Positions 9,291 to 18,332 of a DNA stretch of 64,000 nucleotides are shown here, in pieces. Source of the stretch: Methylomonas albis (GTDB lineage: Bacteria > Pseudomonadota > Gammaproteobacteria > Methylococcales > Methylomonadaceae); assembly GCF_014850955.1 (NCBI RefSeq), contig NZ_JACXSS010000001.1, forward strand, positions 124,001 through 188,000, written 5' to 3'. Below the pieces are notes generated by a model, which worked only from the letters and a program-made list of their open reading frames with translations, searched no databases and had not been told where the DNA came from. The position numbers were made by a program, and so were the translations under genes. The first letter of the stretch is position 1, and every line of letters begins with the position of its first letter.

Positions 9291-9730
9291 GCCGCAATAA
9301 TAGGGTGCAATAGGCGTTAGCCGTATTGCACCGAGTGTTGGTTTGCGAATTGGTGCAATACGCTGACGCTATTGCACCTTATACGATCCTACCCGGTAAT
9401 ATAAAAAGCGTATTACGCTGTAGTCCTCTACCTTTTCGTCGGATATGGATCATTTATGTCCAACTATCGCCGTTACCGTATTCCTGGTGGGACTTATTTT
9501 TTTACCGTCAATCTGTTGGAACGGCAGTCTAACGATCTATTGATTCGGCATATCGACCTGCTTCGAGAGGCTGTTAAGCAAACTCGTAAACGTTGGCCGT
9601 TTCACATCGATGCCTGGGTGGTTTTGCCGGACCATTTGCATTGCGTTTGGACTCTGCCCGATGGTGATGAAGATAACGCTAACCGTTGGCGAGTCATCAA
9701 ACAAGCATTTTCCAAAGCTTTGCCGGCCAC
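9281..9730 (+). repeat. 450-bp tandem duplication, unit 2
   Basis: Second unit of the head-to-tail duplication. At 9731 the sequence continues into the remaining half of the intact RAYT gene, showing that this is the original right end and that the left unit was added upstream. Confidence 0.9.
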
Positions 9731-9992
9731 GGAAAAACGGTCTGCGGTGCGTGTTGCCAGAGGCGAACGTGGCATTTGGCAACGCCGATTTTGGGAGCAT
9801 ATGATTCTCGATGAAGCCGATTACGCAAACCATATCGACTATTGCCACATCAACCCGTTAAAACATGGCTTGGTTAAACAAGTCGCCGATTGGCCGTATT
9901 CGACATTTCACCTTTACGTGGCGCGTGGACTGTATCCAAGCAATTGGTCGAATGATTCGGATTTCCTGGATGTCGATGAAGGATGGCGTTAG
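9456..9992 (+). CDS. REP-associated tyrosine transposase (RAYT)
   Basis: A 178-residue protein of the RAYT family, related to the IS200/IS605 Y1 transposases, which bind and cut the single-stranded hairpins of REP sequences. Seen here: MSNYRRYRIPGGTYFFTVNL start, the HUH motif in 'LPDHLHCVWTLPDGD', and the C-terminal half with 'HIDYCHINPLKHGLV', whose YxHxNP signature is typical of RAYTs. REP-like inverted sequences built on GGTGCAATA/TATTGCACC lie on both sides (9305-9380 and 10007-10092), as expected for a RAYT and its own REPs. Usual family length is 150-220 residues, so this copy looks intact. Confidence 0.9.
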   Translation: MSNYRRYRIPGGTYFFTVNLLERQSNDLLIRHIDLLREAVKQTRKRWPFHIDAWVVLPDHLHCVWTLPDGDEDNANRWRVIKQAFSKALPATEKRSAVRVARGERGIWQRRFWEHMILDEADYANHIDYCHINPLKHGLVKQVADWPYSTFHLYVARGLYPSNWSNDSDFLDVDEGWR

Positions 9993-10006
9993 GCCTGTAA
10001 CTATTT

Positions 10007-10092
10007 ACATAGGGTGCAATTGCGCAGCGTATTGCACCGACTCTAAGGCTAACCCCCGGTGCAATACGGCTGTCGCCTATTGCACCCTATGC
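10007..10092. repeat. REP pair (GGGTGCAATA type)
   Basis: Two short inverted sequences: ATAGGGTGCAATTGCGCAGCGTATTGCACC and, in the other orientation, GGTGCAATACGGCTGTCGCC followed by TATTGCACCCTAT. Together they form a BIME-like pair directly downstream of the intact RAYT. The same type of sequence precedes each RAYT copy at 8850-8930 and 9300-9380. Confidence 0.8.
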
Positions 10093-10185
10093 ACCGATGG
10101 ATAGAGCCTAGCGGCGAGAAATCAAGCAAAGCACCCGCAAAACCCCTAAGATCAAAGCATCCCCGCTAACTTTTCTTAATCCGTC

Positions 10186-11436
10186 ATGAAAAACCACCAC
10201 CGATTACTGCTGAGTTTAGTGCTGGGCGCTTGCGCCGGTTTGATCTGTCATGGCTATGCCGACAGCGAGGCATTGCAAATATTTAACCGTTACTTGATGG
10301 AACCCATCGGCCAGATATTTTTGCGGCTGATTTTCATGATCGTGGTGCCGATGGTGATGAGCGGTTTGATGCTGGGTGTGTATCAGCTGAGCAATCATCA
10401 TGGATTGGCGCGGGTGGCCCAGCGCACCTTGTTTTTTACCTTGCTGGCCAGTTCGGCATCGGTGGCGGTGGGGATTTCTTTGGTTAATCTGGCGCAGCCT
10501 GGTGTTGGTTTGGATATTTCGCAGATGTTGGGCGATAGCAGCGGCGTAAACAAAATCCAGCAAAACGTGGCGCAAGCCAAGCCGGTGGTGCAATCCTTGT
10601 TGGAGATCATCCCCAAAAACCCCTTCGCCAGCGCTACCCAGGCTTTGGAAGGCGAGATGCTGTCTTTGATGTTTTTTTCCTTGGCTTTCGGCGCGGCACT
10701 GGCGGCGACCAATGGCGGCAAGCCGTCGCGCTGGGTGGAATTATTGGAAGAAACCTACGCCGCTTGCTTGTTGGTAGTCGATACCGCGATGAAACTGGCA
10801 CCGATTGCGGTGTTTGCGCTGGTGTTTCAATCGACATTTAAATTTGGTCACCACATTTTATTCTCGCTGGGGTTTTATGTGCTGGTGGTGGTGACCGGCT
10901 TACTGGTGCAACAAGCCGTGGTTTACAGCATGCTGCTGCGTTTTTTTACCCGCATCAAGCCCTTGAACTTTTTTCGGCAATGCCGGGATGTTTATCTTTA
11001 CGCCTTCGCCACCGCCTCTTCTAACGCCACCTTGCCACGCTCGCTGGAATTGGCGGAACAGGATTTAAAACTGCGGCCGGAAGTGGCGCGCTTCGTGTTG
11101 ACGATAGGCTCTACCGCCAACCAGAACGGCACGGCCTTGTTCGAAGGCATTACCGTGCTGTTCCTGGCGCAAGTTTACGGCGTCGATTTATCGCTGGCGC
11201 AACAGGTGCAAGTGGTGTTGATGTCTATCCTGGCCGGTATCGGCACCGCCGGCGTGCCGGGCGGCTCCTTGCCCTTGATCATGATTTTGACGCAACAGGT
11301 CGGCATTCCGCCAGAGGGCATGGGTTTGATTTTGGGTGTGGACCGTTTCCTGGACATGTGCCGCACTACGTTAAATGTTAGCGGCGATTTGGTCATCGCA
11401 GCCTTGGTCGATGAGCCGGAACCGGAGCGTGCGTAA
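10186..11436 (+). CDS. Dicarboxylate/amino acid:cation symporter (SDF/DAACS family)
   Basis: A 416-residue inner-membrane secondary transporter of the glutamate/C4-dicarboxylate family, driven by H+ or Na+. Diagnostic features: eight or so hydrophobic segments, the serine-rich re-entrant loop as 'TASSNATLPRSLE', the NxxGT motif as 'STANQNGTALFEG' in TM7, and the second hairpin 'GIGTAGVPGGSLPLI' followed by 'VDRFLDMCRTTLNVSGD', which carries the substrate-binding Asp and Asn residues. Substrate cannot be fixed from sequence alone (glutamate, aspartate or C4-dicarboxylates). It stands alone; the next gene starts 130 bases later and has no obvious related function. Confidence 0.9.
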   Translation: MKNHHRLLLSLVLGACAGLICHGYADSEALQIFNRYLMEPIGQIFLRLIFMIVVPMVMSGLMLGVYQLSNHHGLARVAQRTLFFTLLASSASVAVGISLVNLAQPGVGLDISQMLGDSSGVNKIQQNVAQAKPVVQSLLEIIPKNPFASATQALEGEMLSLMFFSLAFGAALAATNGGKPSRWVELLEETYAACLLVVDTAMKLAPIAVFALVFQSTFKFGHHILFSLGFYVLVVVTGLLVQQAVVYSMLLRFFTRIKPLNFFRQCRDVYLYAFATASSNATLPRSLELAEQDLKLRPEVARFVLTIGSTANQNGTALFEGITVLFLAQVYGVDLSLAQQVQVVLMSILAGIGTAGVPGGSLPLIMILTQQVGIPPEGMGLILGVDRFLDMCRTTLNVSGDLVIAALVDEPEPERA

Positions 11437-11566
11437 ACAGGGTTAAGCCATCACGCACCCGCTGGAATAACGAATTGCAATTTGCGGTGGGGTTTTTGCG
11501 CGCTTCATACGTCTTACATCATGACGGCAACGATTGCCGCATGCTATTTGACATCCTGGAGCCGTT

Positions 11567-12793
11567 ATGAAAGTTCGTCCCTTTTGGGTATTGGTGCACC
11601 GTTACGCCGGTTTGGCGATGACGGTGTTCTTGATTATCGTCGGTCTGACCGGCAGTTTGCTGGCGTTTTATGGCGAATTGGAGCAGTTGATCAGTCCGCA
11701 GTTGTCTGCGCCCGCATCGGCTTTACCACGCTTGAGTCCGCCTTTGCTAAAAGCCAAGGCGGAACTTTTGGTGCCGCAAGGCAGGATTAATTCGATCTGG
11801 TTGGAACACGATGCCGTGCATGTCGATGTGGCGCCGCTCACCGATCCGACCACCAGTCAGCCTTACCAACTCGGTTTTACCCAGCTGATTCTCAACCCTT
11901 ACACCGGCGAAGAACTGGGCCGCCGTACTTGGGGAGCAATTTCCGAAGGCTGGATCAACCTGATGCCGTTTGTTTACAAGCTGCATTACGCATTGGCCTT
12001 GGATGAAGTCGGCGGCTGGATTTTAGGCATTACCGCTCTGGTGTGGACGCTGGATAGCTTTGTGGGGTTTTATCTGACGCTGCCGGCAGCAAAACGAAAC
12101 GCGTCGCCCGCTACTCACGGAAATCCGCGTTCTTTTTGGCAACGCTGGGCGCCAGCCTGGAAAATCAAATCGCGCGGTTCCAGCTTCCGAATAAACTTTG
12201 ACTTGCATCGGGCCGGTGGTTTGTGGGTGTGGGCAATGCTGTTGGTGTTCGCCTGGTCCAGCGTTTACATGAATCTGGCCGATACTGTTTACGCGCCGAT
12301 CACCCGAGCGGTATTTACCGATTATCATGAGCCGTGGATCGATTTTCCTGATCTCGACACACCTTTGAAGCAGCCAGCAATTGCTTGGTCTGACGCTTAC
12401 CGGATAGCCGTCGAACAGATGGAAAAAGCGTCGCGTGATCAAGGATTTGTGATTCAGTCTCCGTCAGGCTTTCGATATAACACGGCCAAAGGGTTTTATG
12501 TTTATCAGGTGCGCAGTAGTCTGGATATACAGGACAAGCATGGCACTACCCGAATGGTAATCGACGCCACTACCGGTGCTGAAAAATTGCTGATACTGCC
12601 CAGCGGCCAATATGCCGGCAATACAGTGACCAACTGGTTGGCGGCCTTGCACATGGCCAACGTGTTTGGCATGCCGTACCGGATTTTCGTCTGCGTACTG
12701 GGTTTGACGATAGTGATGCTCTCGGTGACAGGCGTAGTCATTTGGCTGAAAAAGCGCCGGGCCAGACTGCAAAAAGCGGTGTTGCAGGATTAA
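11567..12793 (+). CDS. PepSY-associated TM helix protein
   Basis: A 408-residue inner-membrane protein of the PepSY_TM family (PiuB/YqjI-like). It has four hydrophobic segments: residues ~13-38 after RPFWVLVHRYAG, ~145-172, ~210-235 and ~365-395. Long periplasmic PepSY-type loops lie between them. Members near siderophore receptors are thought to help release or reduce ferric siderophores. Unlike the two PepSY proteins at 38597 and 44578, this one has no receptor beside it. The conserved HxxxG in TM1 and the histidine in 'FDLHRAGGLWVW' are present. Confidence 0.8.
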   Translation: MKVRPFWVLVHRYAGLAMTVFLIIVGLTGSLLAFYGELEQLISPQLSAPASALPRLSPPLLKAKAELLVPQGRINSIWLEHDAVHVDVAPLTDPTTSQPYQLGFTQLILNPYTGEELGRRTWGAISEGWINLMPFVYKLHYALALDEVGGWILGITALVWTLDSFVGFYLTLPAAKRNASPATHGNPRSFWQRWAPAWKIKSRGSSFRINFDLHRAGGLWVWAMLLVFAWSSVYMNLADTVYAPITRAVFTDYHEPWIDFPDLDTPLKQPAIAWSDAYRIAVEQMEKASRDQGFVIQSPSGFRYNTAKGFYVYQVRSSLDIQDKHGTTRMVIDATTGAEKLLILPSGQYAGNTVTNWLAALHMANVFGMPYRIFVCVLGLTIVMLSVTGVVIWLKKRRARLQKAVLQD

Positions 12794-12795
12794 GC

Positions 12796-13398
12796 CTAAG
12801 AGGCAGATTGCGAGGCGTCTTGCTGTTTTTGCTGCAAGAAACTCAGGACGTCTTCGTTGTCGACGCGCTCGTAAATGTCTTCGACAGCGATGCTGATACC
12901 TAAGGATGCAAAGCTAATCCGGTCGCCCAGGTAATAGTAAAACGACTGCCAGTGGTGCGCGAGGCTGAACAGTTGGATCTCGCCTTTGTCTTGTTCTATC
13001 AAGACATATTCTTGCAGGCTGGGGATGTTCTGGCAGCGCAGGCGTTTGGCGGTTTGATCGAATTTGCGGGTGGTCTTGGACAGTACCTCGATGATGATAG
13101 TAGGCGCGGTTTTATAATAAGGATCGAGGTTATCCTCGCTGCAAACCACCATCACATCGGGGTAGAAAAAATCGTCGGCCACGCGTAGTTTCATGTCGGA
13201 TACTAGCGTTCTACATGACGTGTCTTTTAGCTGCTGTTTGAGTTCGCACGCAATATTGCCAGTCAGTAAATTGTGATTGGAACTGACGTCCGGCATTTGA
13301 TGCGGCATGCCATCGATTAGTTGATGCTTGATATTAGAAACCCGCTCGCTTTGTAGATATTCTTCCGGGCTGATGCGGCGCTGAGTTGGTAATGCCAT
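12796..13398 (-). CDS. Uma2 family protein (DUF820, PD-(D/E)XK-like fold)
   Basis: A 200-residue protein if started at ATG 13398 (MALPTQRRISPEEYLQSE), the usual N-terminus of the Uma2 family; the frame continues upstream without a better start. It shows the family pattern: E/H in 'HQLIDGMPHQMP', 'FFYPDVMVVC', and 'APTIIIEVLSKTTRKFD', which correspond to the PD...ExK-like core of restriction-endonuclease-fold proteins. The cellular role of Uma2 proteins is unknown; they are abundant in cyanobacteria and scattered elsewhere. It converges on the PepSY gene with only 2 bases between the stops. Confidence 0.85.
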   Translation of the reverse strand: MALPTQRRISPEEYLQSERVSNIKHQLIDGMPHQMPDVSSNHNLLTGNIACELKQQLKDTSCRTLVSDMKLRVADDFFYPDVMVVCSEDNLDPYYKTAPTIIIEVLSKTTRKFDQTAKRLRCQNIPSLQEYVLIEQDKGEIQLFSLAHHWQSFYYYLGDRISFASLGISIAVEDIYERVDNEDVLSFLQQKQQDASQSAS

Positions 13399-13562
13399 GG
13401 CTGAACTCACGAGGAAAACGGTTTTAAAACGGTGTGATGCAACATAGTCGATAGCCGGCCTGCCAGTCAAGCATCCCGGCGCCAACTGGTAATACCACAC
13501 TTGCAGCCATCAGCGCGGCCCTGTATCGTTGCAGGAACCTTACTGTTGCTTGTTCACTCTCC

Positions 13563-16349
13563 ATGTCCGATTCCGCTCCTAACAAACTGATCCTGGTCGA
13601 CGGCTCGTCGTTTCTGTTTCGCGCCTTTCACGCAGTGCCGCCCTTGACCAATGCCCAGGGCGAACCGACTAACGCTGTTTACGGCGTTTCCAATATGTTG
13701 CGCAAGCTGATCAACGATTACGACACGCCTTATGTCACGGTGGTATTCGACGCGCCCGGTAAAACTTTTCGGAATGACCTGTACGACCAATACAAAGCCC
13801 ATCGGCCGCCGATGCCGGACGATTTGCGCGTACAAATTGCCCCCTTGCACGACTTAATCCGCTCGCTGGGTTTGCCTCTGATTATCGAACACGGCGTGGA
13901 AGCCGACGACGTGTTGGGCAGTCTGGCGCAGAACGCCGCGCGCCAGGGCTTTGAAGTGATCATTTCCACCGGCGATAAGGACATGGCGCAGTTGGTGAAC
14001 GAGCAAATCACCTTGGAAAACACCATGACCAACACCCGCATGGATATTCAGGGTGTGCAGGATAAGTTTGGCGTGAAGCCGGAGCAAATCATCGATTATC
14101 TGGCGCTAATGGGTGACGCGGTGGACAACATCCCCGGCGTACCAAAAGTGGGGCCGAAAACCGCTGCCAAGTGGCTGCAGGAATACGACACACTGGACAA
14201 TCTGATCGCCCGTGCCGACGAGATCAAAGGCAAAATCGGCGACAATTTACGCGAGGCCTTGGGCCAGTTGCCGCTGTCTCGGGAACTGACCACCATCCGC
14301 TGCGATGTAGCTTTGCATTACAGCCTGGAAGATTTAAAACGCAAACAGCCCGACATTGCCGCGCTGAAAAACCAGTTGGGGCATTTGGGCTTTAGCAGTT
14401 GGCTGAAAACTTTGAACGGCGACAGCTCAACCCCCTCTCCAGCGGGAGAGGGAGGGGTGAGGGGAAAGGCAAAAAACGATTCTTCGGAATCCTCAATCCA
14501 GCCTTCTCCTGCTGGAGAGAATGAGCCAAACGCTACGCTAGCTAGGGATTATCAAACTATCCTCAGCCAAGCCGATTTTGATATCTGGCGGGCTAAACTT
14601 AAGCAAGCCGAGCTGTTTGCCTTCGACACCGAAACCACCAGCCTGAATTACAGCGATGCACACATCGTCGGCGTGTCTTTCGCGGTAGACGCCGGCCAGG
14701 CCGCCTATTTGCCTGTCGCGCACGATTATCCTGGCGTACCAACCCAACTTGATCGGCAAGCCGTATTGGCTGCCTTAAAACCCTTACTGGAAGACCCCAA
14801 CAAAGCCAAGCTGGGCCAAAACCTGAAGTACGATGCCCATGTGCTGGCCAATCACGGCATCGCGCTGCGCGGCATCCAACAGGACACCATGCTGGAATCG
14901 TATGTGTTGAACAGCACCGCGACTAAACATAATATGGACGATCTGGCCAAGCATTACCTGGGCGAGGATACCATTCATTTCGAAGACGTGGCCGGCAAGG
15001 GCGCCAAGCAGATCGGCTTTGCCGAAGTGGCTATCGAACAAGCCAGCGAATACGCCGCGGAGGATGCCGACATCACCTTGCGATTGCACCAAACCTTGTC
15101 CAAACAATTGCAACAGCATCCGCGCTTGTGGGCCTTATATAAGGAAATTGAGGTGCCGCTGATCAGCGTGTTGGCGCGCATCGAGGAAAACGGCGTGTTG
15201 ATCGACAGCGCGATGCTGGACCAACAAAGCTTGGAGCTCGCAAACCGGATGATAGGTATCGAACAGCAAGCCCACGATCTGGCCGGCTCGGCATTTAATC
15301 TTGGTTCGCCCAAGCAGATACAGGAAATCTTGTACGACCGCTTAAACCTGCCGGTATTGAAAAAAACCCCGAAAGGCCAGCCGTCTACCGACGAATCGGT
15401 GCTGCAGGAACTGGCGGTGGATTACGCCTTACCCAAGCTAATTCTGGATTTTCGTAGCATGAGCAAGCTCAAATCCACTTACACAGACAAATTGCCGCAG
15501 CAGGTCAACGACCGCACCGGCCGGGTGCATACCTCTTATCATCAGGCGGTAGCGGCGACCGGGCGCTTGTCCTCGTCCGACCCTAATCTGCAAAACATTC
15601 CCATCCGTAGCGAAGAAGGCCGGAAGATCCGCCAGGCCTTTATTGCTCCTCCCGGCTATAAGATAGTCGCTGCCGACTATTCACAGATCGAACTGCGGAT
15701 CATGGCGCATTTGTCCGGCGATGCCGGCCTGCTGGCGGCGTTTTCGCAAGGTGTGGACGTGCATAGCGCCACGGCGGCGGAAGTGTTTGAAGTGGAGCTG
15801 GAGCAAGTTACTCACGATTTGCGCCGCTCGGCCAAAGCCATCAATTTTGGTTTGATCTACGGCATGTCGGCGTTTGGTTTGGCGCAGCAATTGGGCTTGC
15901 CGCGCAATCAAGCCCAGGCCTATATCGATCTGTACTTCAGCCGTTATCCCGGCGTGAAACAATACATGGACAACACCCGGGAACTGGCTAAGCAGCAAGG
16001 CTACGTGGAAACCATCTTCGGCCGGCGCTTGTATCTTCCGGAGATCAACTCTCGCAACGCCGCGATGCGCCAATATGCCGAGCGCACCGCGATCAACGCA
16101 CCGATGCAAGGCACGGCCGCCGACATCATCAAGCGGGCGATGCTGGCTTGCGACGCCTGGATAGGCGCCGATAATCCGGACGTGAAAATGATAATGCAAG
16201 TACACGACGAACTGGTGTTCGAGGTAGCCGAAGTGCGCTTGACCGAACATATGGAAACCATCCGCGGCATCATGTCCAGCGCTGCCGCGCTGTATGTACC
16301 CTTGCTGGTGGAAGTGGGCAGCGGCGAGAATTGGGACGAAGCCCATTGA
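13563..16349 (+). CDS. polA: DNA polymerase I
   Basis: A 928-residue DNA polymerase I with all three activities: an N-terminal 5'-3' flap nuclease (residues 1-290; 'VDGSSFLFRAFHA', 'GVEADDVLGSLA', 'VDNIPGVPKVGPKTA' helix-hairpin-helix), a 3'-5' proofreading exonuclease whose 'FAFDTETTSLN' keeps the D-x-E metal residues, and a family-A polymerase ('ADYSQIELRIMAHLSGD', 'RRSAKAINFGLIYGMS', 'QVHDELVFEV'). It repairs DNA and removes Okazaki primers in the cytoplasm. The linker between the first two domains (residues ~288-325) is longer than usual because it contains a translated mini-repeat. The start ATG 13563 gives the conventional N-terminus. Upstream lies the divergent Uma2 gene. Confidence 0.97.
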   Translation: MSDSAPNKLILVDGSSFLFRAFHAVPPLTNAQGEPTNAVYGVSNMLRKLINDYDTPYVTVVFDAPGKTFRNDLYDQYKAHRPPMPDDLRVQIAPLHDLIRSLGLPLIIEHGVEADDVLGSLAQNAARQGFEVIISTGDKDMAQLVNEQITLENTMTNTRMDIQGVQDKFGVKPEQIIDYLALMGDAVDNIPGVPKVGPKTAAKWLQEYDTLDNLIARADEIKGKIGDNLREALGQLPLSRELTTIRCDVALHYSLEDLKRKQPDIAALKNQLGHLGFSSWLKTLNGDSSTPSPAGEGGVRGKAKNDSSESSIQPSPAGENEPNATLARDYQTILSQADFDIWRAKLKQAELFAFDTETTSLNYSDAHIVGVSFAVDAGQAAYLPVAHDYPGVPTQLDRQAVLAALKPLLEDPNKAKLGQNLKYDAHVLANHGIALRGIQQDTMLESYVLNSTATKHNMDDLAKHYLGEDTIHFEDVAGKGAKQIGFAEVAIEQASEYAAEDADITLRLHQTLSKQLQQHPRLWALYKEIEVPLISVLARIEENGVLIDSAMLDQQSLELANRMIGIEQQAHDLAGSAFNLGSPKQIQEILYDRLNLPVLKKTPKGQPSTDESVLQELAVDYALPKLILDFRSMSKLKSTYTDKLPQQVNDRTGRVHTSYHQAVAATGRLSSSDPNLQNIPIRSEEGRKIRQAFIAPPGYKIVAADYSQIELRIMAHLSGDAGLLAAFSQGVDVHSATAAEVFEVELEQVTHDLRRSAKAINFGLIYGMSAFGLAQQLGLPRNQAQAYIDLYFSRYPGVKQYMDNTRELAKQQGYVETIFGRRLYLPEINSRNAAMRQYAERTAINAPMQGTAADIIKRAMLACDAWIGADNPDVKMIMQVHDELVFEVAEVRLTEHMETIRGIMSSAAALYVPLLVEVGSGENWDEAH
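14431..14522. repeat. CCCTCTCC/GGAGAGGG mini-repeat inside polA
   Basis: A short hairpin sequence (CCCTCTCC AGC GGGAGAGGG followed by AGGGGTGAGGGG) and a weaker second one (CTTCTCCTGCTGGAGAG at 14504-14520). This is a dispersed intergenic-type repeat that here is translated in frame as a Pro/Ser/Gly/Glu-rich linker. A related sequence is translated in the FecR gene at 40990-41072. Confidence 0.75.
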
Positions 16350-16371
16350 GTGTTGCAGAGGCGGATAAAAC

Positions 16372-17268
16372 ATGAAATTCAAGTTTTGGGGCGTGCGTGG
16401 CTCAATCCCTACGCCGGGGCCAAGCACGGTCAAATATGGTGGCAACACCACCTGTATAGAAGTGACCAGCAGTGCCGGCGATTTAATTATTTTGGATGCC
16501 GGTACTGGTATTCACGCCTTAGCACAAAGCCTAACCAATCAAGCCTTGACTGCGCATATTTTGATTACCCATACCCATTGGGATCATATCCAGGGCTTGC
16601 CGTTTTTTCTGCCCATGTTCAACGCCGGCAACATAGTCAACATATACGGCGGCCTAGAGCCATTGACTCATCAAGGCATAGAACGCGCCATGCGGGTACA
16701 ACTGCAGCACAGCTATTTTCCCATTAGCGAAGCGCAGTTAAACGCCCAAATCCACTATTTCACACTGAAGGCCGGCGCACCGATTACTGTCGGCAGTGTG
16801 CGGGTAACCCCGACTGTGCTGAATCATCCGGTATATAACTTTGGCTATCGTCTGGACGACGTCGATGGCAGTTCTTTGTTTTTTACCGGGGATTACGAGC
16901 CGCAACTTAATCCCTATGCTCCCGATCATCCTGGTTATCCGGCCATGCAGGAATTGATCGAACAAAAACAAGAAGAAGTGATTGCGGCAATGGCAGGGGT
17001 CGATGCCTTGATCACGGATAGTTCTTACACCGATGTCGAATATGCCAACCGGCATGGCTGGGGCCATGGCACCTATCGTTCGGCGATGAATTTTGCGGCG
17101 CAAGCGGGAGCTAAACGCTTATTTTTGACGCATCATGAACCGACGCGGAGTGATGCGGATTTGGAAGCGATTTTTGCATCGCTATTGCAATCTGGTGAGG
17201 TTTCGGTTTGTTTGGCTCGGGAGGGGGAGGAGTTTGAGTTGTTGGATAACCCTGGGGTTACTGAATAA
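16372..17268 (+). CDS. MBL-fold metallo-hydrolase
   Basis: A 298-residue soluble protein of the metallo-beta-lactamase superfamily. It begins 'MKFKFWGVRGSIPTPG', typical of the RNase Z/phosphodiesterase-like subgroup, and carries the metal motif HTHWDH at residues ~67-72, 'VLNHPVYNFGYRL', 'FFTGDYEP' (metal Asp) and 'LFLTHHEP' (last metal His). The substrate is unknown; cyclic nucleotide or phosphonate-type phosphodiester hydrolysis is possible for this branch but not shown. Its last ~30 codons are conspicuously poor in C (for example GAGGGGGAGGAGTTTGAG), and a structured repeat follows 23 bases after the stop. Confidence 0.85.
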   Translation: MKFKFWGVRGSIPTPGPSTVKYGGNTTCIEVTSSAGDLIILDAGTGIHALAQSLTNQALTAHILITHTHWDHIQGLPFFLPMFNAGNIVNIYGGLEPLTHQGIERAMRVQLQHSYFPISEAQLNAQIHYFTLKAGAPITVGSVRVTPTVLNHPVYNFGYRLDDVDGSSLFFTGDYEPQLNPYAPDHPGYPAMQELIEQKQEEVIAAMAGVDALITDSSYTDVEYANRHGWGHGTYRSAMNFAAQAGAKRLFLTHHEPTRSDADLEAIFASLLQSGEVSVCLAREGEEFELLDNPGVTE

Positions 17269-17291
17269 GTTAGTTCCGACGTTGTTTTTGT

Positions 17292-17539
17292 GTCGCTGGT
17301 GCGACGGATGGTTTTAATGTCGGGTCTCGGCCCGACGGCCGAGATACTTTCTTTTGCTCCGCCAAAAGAAAGTATCCAAAGAAAAGGCGGCCCGGATGCC
17401 GCTTATTCCCTGTGCTCCTCGCTTTTGACGAGGGTCGGCAGAAGGGGCTTCCTGCCCCTCCGCCGACGTGCGGCATCCATGCCGCACCCCTTCGGGCTAT
17501 TCTTGCCAAAAGCTCCGGTGCTCGGCGCGGCATACGGGA
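17292..17539 (+). repeat. Dispersed structured repeat, copy 3
   Basis: Full ~248-bp copy in plus orientation. Stems: GTCGC/GCGAC at the left end, TCTCGG/CCGAGA, the 14-bp GATACTTTCTTTTG stem with loop CTCCGC, GTCGGC/GCCGAC enclosing GGGGC/GCCCC, and a perfect GTGCGGCAT/ATGCCGCAC hairpin. It ends at CATACGGGA and is followed by GAAAACC. It faces copy 4, 3.9 kb away; the pair encloses accessory genes. Confidence 0.85.
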
Positions 17540-17582
17540 GAAAACCGTCCCGGAATTGAAAGTCGGTTGATGACAAACAGGT

Positions 17583-17614
17583 CTCTCGTTCCCACGCGCC
17601 GCGTGGGAATGCAG
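17583..17614. repeat. REP hairpin (TTCCCACGC type), left
   Basis: Hairpin TTCCCACGC-GCC-GCGTGGGAA preceded by TCTCG and followed by TGCAG, lying 54 bases upstream of a RAYT gene. A mirror-image copy follows the gene at 18225-18255. Confidence 0.85.
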
Positions 17615-17667
17615 ACTATCCGCGCCAGCGGTAACATTAGACCAAGCTACCAAAAGAGGTCAAACCC

Positions 17668-18204
17668 ATGGGCCGCAGCCGTTACCGCATTCTTCAATCC
17701 CAGCAGCCGCATTTCTTAACCTGTACCGTACTGAACTGGATTCCGTTATTCACGCGTCCGGCTACCGTGCAAATCGTTCTGAACGCCTTGATTTACCGCC
17801 AACAACAGTACAATTGGCGAATATACGGCTACGTCATTCTGGAAAACCATTTGCACCTGCTGGTACAAACGGACGATTTAACCGAACAATTGGCCCACTT
17901 CAAATCATACACTGCCCGGCAGTTGATCGATTATCTGGAATCTATCAATGCCGAACGCTTATTGCAGCAGTTACGCTGGTTCCGCAAAGCGCACAAAGCT
18001 GACAGGGAATATCAGTTGTGGGAGGAAGGAAGTCATCCGCAGTTGATCGATAACCCCGACGTTTTGAGGCAGAAATTGGACTATATCCACCTGAATCCGG
18101 TCAAACGCGGTTATGTTGATCTACCGGAGCATTGGCGTTATTCGAGTGCCTGGAATTATGCTGGGCGGGATGGATTGCTACCGGTTTATCGATATTGGTT
18201 TTAG
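17668..18204 (+). CDS. REP-associated tyrosine transposase (RAYT), second type
   Basis: A 178-residue RAYT: 'MGRSRYRILQSQQPHFLTCT' start, HUH motif 'ILENHLHLLVQTDDL', and the C-terminal signature 'LDYIHLNPVKRGYVDLPEHWRYSSA', whose YIHxNPVKRG is very characteristic. It differs strongly from the RAYT at 9456 and has its own REP type. Two REP hairpins in opposite orientation bracket the gene at 17583 and 18225, the classical arrangement of a RAYT with its target palindromes. AGAGG about 11 bases before ATG 17668 can serve as ribosome site. Confidence 0.92.
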   Translation: MGRSRYRILQSQQPHFLTCTVLNWIPLFTRPATVQIVLNALIYRQQQYNWRIYGYVILENHLHLLVQTDDLTEQLAHFKSYTARQLIDYLESINAERLLQQLRWFRKAHKADREYQLWEEGSHPQLIDNPDVLRQKLDYIHLNPVKRGYVDLPEHWRYSSAWNYAGRDGLLPVYRYWF

Positions 18205-18224
18205 CTGACCGCAGCGCGGCAGGC

Positions 18225-18255
18225 TTGCATTCCCACGCGGCGCGTGGGAACGAGA
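18225..18255. repeat. REP hairpin (TTCCCACGC type), right, inverted
   Basis: TGCATTCCCACGCGGCGCGTGGGAACGAGA is the reverse-oriented partner of the hairpin at 17583-17614. Together they bracket the RAYT gene and could mark the ends of a mobilisable unit. Confidence 0.85.
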
Positions 18256-18332
18256 TAAACCTCTTGGCTTCCGCTGCGTTCACTTCAGCTAATTGCTAAA
18301 ATCTGCCATTTAATGCCTGTCTAATCAAATAT

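Noticed and set aside
8831..9730. Possible CRISPR-like array from repeated GATAAGCC/GGTGCAATA words
   Set aside because: The spacing is that of one 450-bp tandem duplication plus REP pairs, not of short regularly spaced repeats with unique spacers.
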